Part shown: positions 57,673 through 64,000 of the stretch, one piece after another
How positions within the stretch are numbered: the stretch's first letter is position 1
Layout: the number at the start of each line of letters is the position of its first letter
Notes under the pieces: model-generated
Database searches by the model: none
What the model was told of the DNA's origin: nothing
What the model saw: only the letters and a program-made list of their open reading frames with translations
Program-made: the position numbers and the translations under genes
DNA from: Flammeovirgaceae bacterium
Lineage (GTDB): Bacteria; Bacteroidota; Bacteroidia; Cytophagales; Cyclobacteriaceae
Assembly: GCA_016712035.1 (NCBI GenBank)
Contig: JADJRT010000004.1
Coordinates: 124,001-188,000, forward strand
Reading direction: 5' to 3'
Length of the DNA: 64,000 nt

Positions 57673-59319
57673 ATGCGGAAAAAGACAATTATTGGGATAT
57701 CTCTTCTTTTGGTTAGTGGCGTATTGATCTCCTTTACCCCACCCGCAGAACGTTACTTCGAAATAGCTAAAAACCTCGACATTTTCGCTTCCCTTTTTAA
57801 AGAAGTAAACGCCTTGTATGTCGATGAGATAAATCCCAATAAAACAATTCGCACAGGCATTGATGCCATGCTCAATTCGCTTGATCCATATACAAATTAC
57901 ATTTCGGAGGATGAGGTAGAAGATTACCGGACCCTAAACACCGGGCAATACGGTGGCATAGGTGCAGTTACCCGGCAAATCAACAATCGCACAGTAGTTA
58001 CCATGGTTTATGAAAATTATCCGGCCTATAAAAATGGTTTACGAATTGGTGATGAGGTGATAAAAATGGATGGGATTGAAATGGAACGCTTAACGGTGGA
58101 AGAAGCAAATCATCTAATGCGCGGCCAGGTAGGAACTCCGGTTAAACTTACAGTTAAGCGGTTAGGACGGGAAACACCTATCGAAATTGAATTCAAGCGA
58201 GAAAAAATTAAGATCAGCAACGTTCCGTATTTCGGCATGTTATCCGAAAACACAGGGTATGTCCAACTAACAGAATTTACACCCGAAGCGGGTAAAGAAG
58301 TTAAAAATGCAGTTGTTAGTTTAAAGGAAAGTGGCGCAAAGTACCTGATCCTCGATTTAAGGCAACCCTGGCGGTTTGTTGTTAGAGGCTGTTAACATTT
58401 GCAATCTATTTATCCCGAAAGGAAAAAAGTAGTTGATACAAAAGGGAAACTGGAAGACAGTAACATTACCTACGAAACCTTAAACGTTCATGTTGATCTT
58501 GAAATACCCGTGGTCGTGATCATTAACCGCGGCAGTGCGTCCGCCTCCGAAATTGTCGCGGGCACTTTGCAGGATTATGATCGTGCCGTTGTTTTAGGAG
58601 AGCGTTCGTATGGGAAGGGTCTTGTTCAGGTTGGCAGACCTCTCTCTTATAATTCGCAGGTAAAAATTACTACAGCAAAATACTACACCCCCACTGGTCG
58701 TTGCATTCAGGTATTGGATTATAGTCACCGAAGAGAAGACGGCAGCGTAGCCTCTATACCAGATTCAATAAAGAAAGAATTTCGCACAACACGCGGACGC
58801 AAAGTTTATGATGGTGGTGGCATAGATCCGGATGTAAAAGTAGAAGCTCTGGAAGCGGCTACGCTTACGCAGGTGCTTTATGGTAAAGGCTTTATTTTTG
58901 ATTATGCTACTCAATATAGTTTCTCTCACCCCACCCTGCCTGAGGCTAAGAATTTTTCTCTTACCGATCAGGAATACTTAGAGTTTATAACATGGATGAA
59001 AGGGAAGAGTTATCAGGCACAGTCGCCCATTGAATTGGAATTAAACGAATTGACTGAAGAAGCAAAGCGTGAAAAATTTTATAATGACCTTAAGCCTCAA
59101 TTAGATCAAATAAAAACCAAGCTTACGGAGTCGCATAAGAACGAACTCCTTCACCACAAAGACCAGGTTAAACAACTCCTTGAAAAAGAAATTGCCGCGC
59201 GCTATTATTTTGAAAAAGGTTCTGTGGAATCCGGCTTTAAATATGATGAAGAAATTAAAACCGCAGTTTCCCTTCTTCACAACACTACAGAATACAAAAG
59301 CATCTTGAAGATTCAATAA
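57673..59319 (+). CDS. S41 family C-terminal processing peptidase (frameshifted)
   Basis: The repaired product is about 549 aa. It has a signal-anchor helix (KKTIIGISLLLVSGVLISF), then SLDPYTNYISEDEVEDY, a PDZ domain (about 90-170, with IGAVTRQINNRTVVTMVYENYPA and GLRIGDEVIKMDG), and the catalytic domain with the Ser in NRGSASASEIVAGTL and the Lys in GERSYGKGLVQ. Between 58355 and 58430 the frame is lost by two bases before NPGGLLLEAVNICNLF and by one in an A run; together these restore the original frame. It cleaves periplasmic proteins at their C-termini. The hydrolase gene follows after 3 bp. Confidence 0.88.
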
Positions 59320-59322
59320 TCC

Positions 59323-60212
59323 ATGCATGCACGAACGCGTAAAGTAATAAAATGGCTATTGGCACCGATAGTCATTTTTGTTTTGTCCTATTGATGGATT
59401 CCTGCTTGCAATTCAGGATGAGCTCCTCGGAAGTCAATACCTACTTTAAAGACAAAGAGAATAAGGCAACGCTTAAGCAGTATGAAATAGGGAAACGAAC
59501 CTTAAACTATCTGATTACGGATGATACCCAAAAACCCTTAGTAATCTTTGTTCATGGTTCGCCTGGCTCGCTCAGCGCCTTTATTGATTTTATGGCTGAC
59601 ACAACGCTCCTGAAAAAGGCACAACTTATTTCGGTAGACCGACCTGGATTTGGGGCTTCTGATTTCGGCTATGCGGAACCCTCCTTAACTAAACAAGCTG
59701 AACTTCTAAAACCTGTTTTGAAAGGAAACAAACATAATCGACCGGTGATCCTGGTTGGTCATTCCCTGGGCGGACCACTTATTGCCAAGATGGCCATTGA
59801 CTACCCCGAATTGGTTGATGGGTTGATCTTTGTAGCCGCATCCGTTGACCCAAATCTTGAACCTAACGAAACCTGGTTTCGTGCACCATTGGCCACGCCC
59901 TTTTTAAAATGGATTTTGCCGCGCTCATTCAGAGCATCTAATGACGAAATCTATAAACTTAAACCTGAGCTGGAACAATTGGTGCCGGAATGGAGTGAAA
60001 TCAAAGTACCTGCAATTGTTATTCAAGGCACAAAAGATTCGTTTGTACCTGCAGCCAATGCCGACTTTGTAAATCGAATGTTAATCCATAGTTCCGTTCA
60101 GATTCAACTTATTGAAGGAGTTGATCATTTTATTCCGTGGAGTCATCCTGAACTCATTAGAAATGCCATCCTTGAATTGCTTCAAAGTAACAGCCTGACT
60201 TCCGGCAAATAA
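59323..60212 (+). CDS. alpha/beta hydrolase, membrane-anchored (frameshifted)
   Basis: About 296 aa once repaired. ATG 59323 opens a positively charged leader and a hydrophobic helix (TRKVIKWLLAPIVIFVLSY), after which one T is missing near 59393 before LMDSCLQFR. Residues from about 65 form an alpha/beta hydrolase: VIFVHGSPGS (oxyanion hole), GHSLGGP (nucleophile Ser), GTKDSFVP (Asp) and GVDHFIPW (His). It would sit at the membrane with the hydrolase outside the cytoplasm. The substrate is unknown. It follows the S41 protease by 3 bp, so the two are cotranscribed. Confidence 0.8.
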
Positions 60213-60213
60213 A

Positions 60214-60243
60214 AAAGAACTGCCCAAAGGTGAGCAGTTCTTT
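60214..60243. terminator. bidirectional terminator between convergent genes
   Basis: A perfect 10-bp stem (AAAGAACTGC at 60214-60223 with GCAGTTCTTT at 60234-60243), A run before and T run after. It lies between the hydrolase and glutamine synthetase stops and serves both strands. Confidence 0.85.
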
Positions 60244-60265
60244 AATCTTTTAAACAACAAAGTTA

Positions 60266-62425
60266 TTACCTTAAAAAAAGTAATTCTATACTTCACCAAA
60301 GGCCAATCTTCATCGTCAACCAACAACTCGAGCTTGTCTACGGCATCGCGGATCTTATCAAAGAATTTTTCTTTCACATCATCGCAATAGCCGATGGCAC
60401 GCTTGTGGGTATCCTGAACTTTATTGAGTCGCTTGCGCTCATCTACCATTTGGCGAACATTGGTTTTAATGGTTTCGATATGGCCCGAAATTTCCTTGAT
60501 GGTTGCAACCACCGCGGTATTATCAACCCCTAATCCCTTTAAGCCATTAGCATTTGTAATCAGTTTATTCTGGTAAGCGATAGCTGTTGGAATAATGTGA
60601 TTCATTGCCAGATCACCAATAACACGGGCTTCGATCTGTACCCGCTTAAGATAGCTTTCCAATTTAATTTCATTACGAGCCTCCACTTCTTTGTGATTTT
60701 TCACTCCATACTTCTCAAAAAGATCTAGTGATTTCTTTGAAACGTATGCATCGATAGCACGGGGCATATTCTTAATATTACTCAAGCCACGTTTGGCGGC
60801 TTCTTTCACCCAGTCTTCTGAATATCCATCACCTTCAAAACGAATCGCTTTAGATTCTTTGATGTACTTACGCAATACATTTACAATGGCCAGACGCTTC
60901 TCTTCACCTTTTTCAATTTCTTTAGAAACAGTTTCGAAAAACTTAGTCAACTGATCGGCAACAATTAAATTAAGTACTGCCATCGGTATGCCGCAATTGT
61001 CAGAACCGCCTACCGCACGGAACTCAAATTTATTTCCAGTAAAGGCAAAAGGAGACGTTCTATTACGATCCGTTGCATCTAAAATGATTTCAGGAATTTG
61101 ATCTATTCCCAACTTCATATACATGTTATCGCCTTTTTCAATTTTAACATTCCCTTTTTTCTCAAGCTCATCCAACACCGCAGTCATTTGCGACCCAATA
61201 AATACCGACATGATCGCTGGTGGTGCTTCATTCGCACCTAAGCGGAAGTCGTTACCTGCTGTAGCTATACTGGCGCGTAATAAATCGGCATGCTCGTGCA
61301 CTGCTTTAATGGTGGTGACAAAAAATGTCAAAAACAATAAGTTGTCGCGCGCAGAGCTTGAGGGTGCATACAGATTAACACCTGTGTCGGTAATTAGCGA
61401 CCAGTTATTATGCTTACCACTACCATTCAGGCCGGCAAAAGGCTTCTCATGAAATAAAATTTTTAGATTATGTTTTTCACCCACGCGACTCATCACATCC
61501 ATCATCAGTTGGTTGTGATCGTTGGCTACATTCACTTCTTCAAACAAAGGGGCAACTTCAAATTGACTTGGCGCAACTTCGTTGTGACGTGTGCGTACCG
61601 GTATACCCAGTTTCCAGGATTCAATTTCGAAGTCACGCATGAAATCATAAACGCGAGATGGAATCGTTCCAAAATAATGATCTTCCATTTGTTGTCCGCG
61701 GGCGGGCGCATGACCAAATACAGTGCGGCCTGCCATCACCAAATCAGGGCGGGCATTAAACAAAGATTTATCCACTGCAAAATATTCCTGCTCGGCACCT
61801 AAAGAAGCCACAACATGCTGTATGTCTTTATCAAACAATTGGCAAACCTGAGTAGCGGCCTTATCAACTGCTTTAAGCGCTTTTAACAAAGGCGATTTTG
61901 TGTCTAGGGTTTCGCCAGTATAAGAAACAAACACCGTTGGGATACTTAGTGTCTTACCATATAAAAACATGGTGACGTTGGATCCCAGGCCGTATAACCA
62001 CGCGCCTCAAAAGTGCTACGAATACCTCCACTTGGAAAAGAGGATGCATCCGGCTCCTGCTGAACTAATTCACTACCCTTAAATTTTTCGATGCCCGACA
62101 AGGCATCAAAGAAAGAATCATGCTTCTCAGCTGTTCCACCTGTCATAGGTTGAAACCAATGGGTAAAATGGGTTGCCCCTTTGGTGATGGCCCACGACTT
62201 GGCACCTGAGGCTACTGCATCGGCAGTAGTTTCATCAATTTTCTCATGATTTTTGATGGCATTACTTACTTTTTTAAAGACTGCTGGTGCCAGCGTTGAT
62301 CGCATTTGCTCCATGCCAAATACATTCTCACCGAAAAATTGCGAGATGTTTGGAGTGCTGAGCTCAACGGGAACTTTGGGGCGTTCATTTAGCCTTTTTA
62401 AGGCTTCAAATCTTAATTGAGACAT
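60266..62425 (-). CDS. glnA: glutamine synthetase type III (frameshifted)
   Basis: The repaired product is about 720 aa, the size of GlnN-type enzymes found in Bacteroidota. It makes glutamine from glutamate and ammonia. It shows SWAITKGATHFTHWFQPMTGGTAEKHDSFF, ARGYTAWDPTSP, HEKPFAGLNGSGKHNNWSL and the NRTSPFAFTGNKFEFRAVG motif, all typical. One C is missing near 61972, where ARGYTAWDPTSP should run on into MFLYGKTL. Near the 3' end a two-base loss shifts the frame past the expected end (KYRELLFLR, stop at 60266), giving a spurious tail into the convergent gene. Probably assembly errors. Confidence 0.93.
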
Positions 62426-62567
62426 ATAGTGGTTGTTTTTTTACTTGATTTGATCAAAAATATTGCTTTTTTACCAATACAAGGTTCATCTACACCCACA
62501 TTTTTAAAAAATTTATTTCATTCGATAGAAGTTGGGTTTATTGATACCCTAACAACTATTAGTGCAC

Positions 62568-63335
62568 TTACCCTTTGCGGGACTTTATTTCTTCAAATGT
62601 TTGATCATAATCCATTCTTATTGTGCCCATCCAACGGTCCCACCACAAAAAATAGAGGCCATAGTTACCCTTAAATGATTGGTGATGTTGGTTGTGATTC
62701 ACCGATGTATTCACCCACTTTCCTAGCCAGGTTTTAGTAAATCCCTTAGGGTATAGTTCATATCCAAGATGCCCATATACATTGTAAATCATCATTATTA
62801 AAAGAAAGAGTGCGATTGAGTAAGCATGGACCGGCATGACTAAAGCCAGCACAAGAATAATTCCGGCTTCCACGACTGACTCTAAGGGGTGAAAGGCAAA
62901 CGCAGCCCACGGGGATGGATTCGTGGAAAGGTGATGGACTCTGTGGAAAATTGCAAACAGTTTCGAATGATGCATGGCCCGATGAGCCCAATAGAAATAA
63001 GTATCATGAATTAAAAGCATGAGAATAATACTGAAGAAAAAATAACCCATACCGTATTCATTTAGCTGGGTGTATAATTTCGTGAAGCTCCTAAAAGGTG
63101 TCATGAAAATAAGATAACCTACCAAGGCAAAAATGATTGCTGTAATGATAGAGTAAAGAATTTCCCGGATATAATCGCGCCTCTGTGGGAAGCGAAGTTG
63201 TATCTTTTTGTAGCGCCAGACATGCCTTTTTACTTTATAAAAAATAACGAAAGCTGCAGCTGCAAGAATCAGGTATCGCAGCATAACGACAAGAAAGAGC
63301 ACTAGAAAACGACCATCTTCAAAAAGGGATGTCAT
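62568..63335 (-). CDS. sterol desaturase/fatty acid hydroxylase family protein
   Basis: A 255-aa integral membrane di-iron enzyme. The eight-histidine set is present in three clusters: HDTYFYWAHRAMHH, HRVHHLS and NHNQHHQS. Four to five helices flank them. Such proteins hydroxylate or desaturate lipids (sterol precursors, fatty acids, carotenoids or ceramides). In Bacteroidota, relatives often act on carotenoids or sphingolipid-type lipids, but nothing nearby fixes the substrate. The gene stands alone, divergent from the small ORF at 63417. Confidence 0.88.
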   Translation of the reverse strand: MTSLFEDGRFLVLFLVVMLRYLILAAAAFVIFYKVKRHVWRYKKIQLRFPQRRDYIREILYSIITAIIFALVGYLIFMTPFRSFTKLYTQLNEYGMGYFFFSIILMLLIHDTYFYWAHRAMHHSKLFAIFHRVHHLSTNPSPWAAFAFHPLESVVEAGIILVLALVMPVHAYSIALFLLIMMIYNVYGHLGYELYPKGFTKTWLGKWVNTSVNHNQHHQSFKGNYGLYFLWWDRWMGTIRMDYDQTFEEIKSRKG

Positions 63336-63416
63336 AATTTTTTAAAAAAAAATATGAACAAGTATAAACTAAAAGCGGCCTTTTTACGTCTAATAGGCTG
63401 AATAATATCAAGCAAT

Positions 63417-63572
63417 ATGATCAACTTAGCCCTCTTGCGTCCGGATTTGTCTACTGGCAAAATGGATAGCAACTACTTCAAAAAATTCAATATGGCGCTT
63501 ATTAACTGGGAATTAAACAGGCAGGAAGATCGCCAAATATTACCAAAAAAGGTCCGCAAGACTTCCAAATAA
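63417..63572 (+). CDS. small hypothetical protein
   Basis: A 51-aa ORF with ATG start (MINLALLRPDLSTGKMDSNY, later NMALINWELNRQEDRQ). It is mixed polar and basic and ends in a Lys/Arg-rich tail. Its stop codon is built into the strong terminator stem that follows directly, which supports it being a real transcribed unit. No family recognised. Confidence 0.45.
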   Translation: MINLALLRPDLSTGKMDSNYFKKFNMALINWELNRQEDRQILPKKVRKTSK

Positions 63573-63607
63573 AAAATCCCGTCTTGGTTTTCAAGACGGG
63601 ATTTTTT
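63571..63607. terminator. strong bidirectional terminator
   Basis: A perfect 16-bp stem (AAAAAATCCCGTCTTG at 63571-63586 with its complement at 63592-63607), a 5-nt GTTTT loop, and A and T runs on either side. It separates the small ORF from the convergent GIN-domain gene. Confidence 0.92.
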
Positions 63608-63620
63608 ATTCATTCCGCAA

Positions 63621-64000
63621 TTAATTAGACTTTTTCACAGAACCTCCGCTACTCGAGTCCGTATTTGTTTTAGAGGGTGAGCCTCGATACCTGATTGAGC
63701 CCCCACTGCTTGCATGAGCCATTAGTTCTTTCGACACGGATACTTTTGCACTTCCGGCACTACTGGCTTCAGCTCTTACTGATTCGCACTCTAACCCATA
63801 TGCATCGATCTCCCCGGCACTACTTACCTCAATCTCAAGTTGTTTCGATTTACCTTCCAAAACTATATCCCCGGCACTACTGGCATCCACGAAGTAAAGC
63901 CAGCTTCAATTACGATTTCGATAGACGCGGCAGAGGAAACACTAATATCCAGGGTATTCGTCTTTATGGTCCCTTCAGAAAAAATGTTTGCTGCAGAACT
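63621..64000 (-). CDS. GIN-domain (DUF2807) protein, partial and frameshifted
   Basis: The gene continues past the window edge, so the N-terminus is missing. About 125 residues are seen, made of short beta-helix repeats in which SSAG or SSGG recurs every 20 residues or so (DASSAGDIVLEG, EVSSAGEIDAYG, EASSAGSAKVSV, HASSGGSIRYRG). That is the hallmark of the DUF2807/GIN head domain found on Bacteroidota exported proteins, possibly surface-exposed. A single base is missing near 63893, where the repeat should run from EAGFT into VDASSAG. Function unknown. Confidence 0.8.

Noticed and set aside
60081..60265. C-terminal extension of the glutamine synthetase frame into the convergent hydrolase gene
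   Set aside because: It follows a small deletion that destroys the expected end KYRELLFLR and reads through a terminator; it is a frameshift artefact.
62417..62674. 85-aa plus-strand ORF between glutamine synthetase and desaturase genes
   Set aside because: Its 3' half lies antisense to the desaturase coding region and the translation has no domain or signal features.
1..64000. CRISPR arrays, rRNA genes, classical insertion sequences with transposase
   Set aside because: I looked for regularly spaced repeats, rRNA-like stretches and transposase domains and found none in this window.

Overview
The window is chromosomal DNA of a Bacteroidota member, most likely of the Cytophagales/Cyclobacteriaceae type. 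The signs are several TonB-dependent receptors with carboxypeptidase-regulatory-like N-termini, DUF4249, DUF5916, DUF2807 (GIN), LytS/LytTR two-component genes, type III glutamine synthetase, a pyruvate dehydrogenase E2 with two lipoyl domains, and near-absence of strong Shine-Dalgarno sequences. Much of the assembly carries single-base indels, mostly in homopolymers, that split conserved genes (gapA, leuS, pdhC, glnA, a CusA-like pump and others). I annotate these as one gene each and mark the break; most look like read errors rather than gene decay.

Left part (1-13.5 kb): the end of a DUF5916 protein, a lectin-fold lipoprotein, an exported superoxide dismutase with unusual active-site residues, a TonB-dependent receptor, then a heavy-metal efflux block (two His-rich small proteins, adaptor, CusA/CzcA-type pump, TolC-type channel), a putative metalloprotease lipoprotein and a His-rich cupin lipoprotein.

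13.6-21.9 kb: a compact mobile element. It encodes a 1449-aa polyvalent-type protein (adenine-methyltransferase-like plus Strawberry-notch-type helicase), a translationally coupled protein with a RecA-like ATPase domain, a 3TM-holin-like protein, a small unknown protein and a large serine recombinase. The recombinase frame runs into the terminator and body of tRNA-Glu(UUC), which looks like the integration junction. No capsid, terminase or relaxase gene is visible.

22-47 kb: ordinary backbone. It holds gapA, an outer-membrane protein with an Ig-like lipoprotein, an aminotransferase and AI-2E exporter, hslV, pdhC, a large HExxH/propeller/barrel protein, a DUF4249 and TonB-receptor pair, a bestrophin, DoxX, a Rieske oxygenase, a LytS/LytTR pair downstream of a TonB receptor, and an M28 peptidase.

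48-64 kb: leuS carries a DUF559 nuclease-like element flanked by inverted palindromic repeats inside its editing domain. If the single-base errors are repaired, the insertion is in frame. A second short repeat also lies in frame in leuS and has an intergenic relative after fabH. Next come fabH and a likely D-amino-acid/dipeptide module (GntP permease, RidA, D-threonine-aldolase-like enzyme, M19 dipeptidase). The window ends with an S41 protease, an alpha/beta hydrolase, glutamine synthetase III, a sterol-desaturase-family enzyme and a partial GIN-domain protein.
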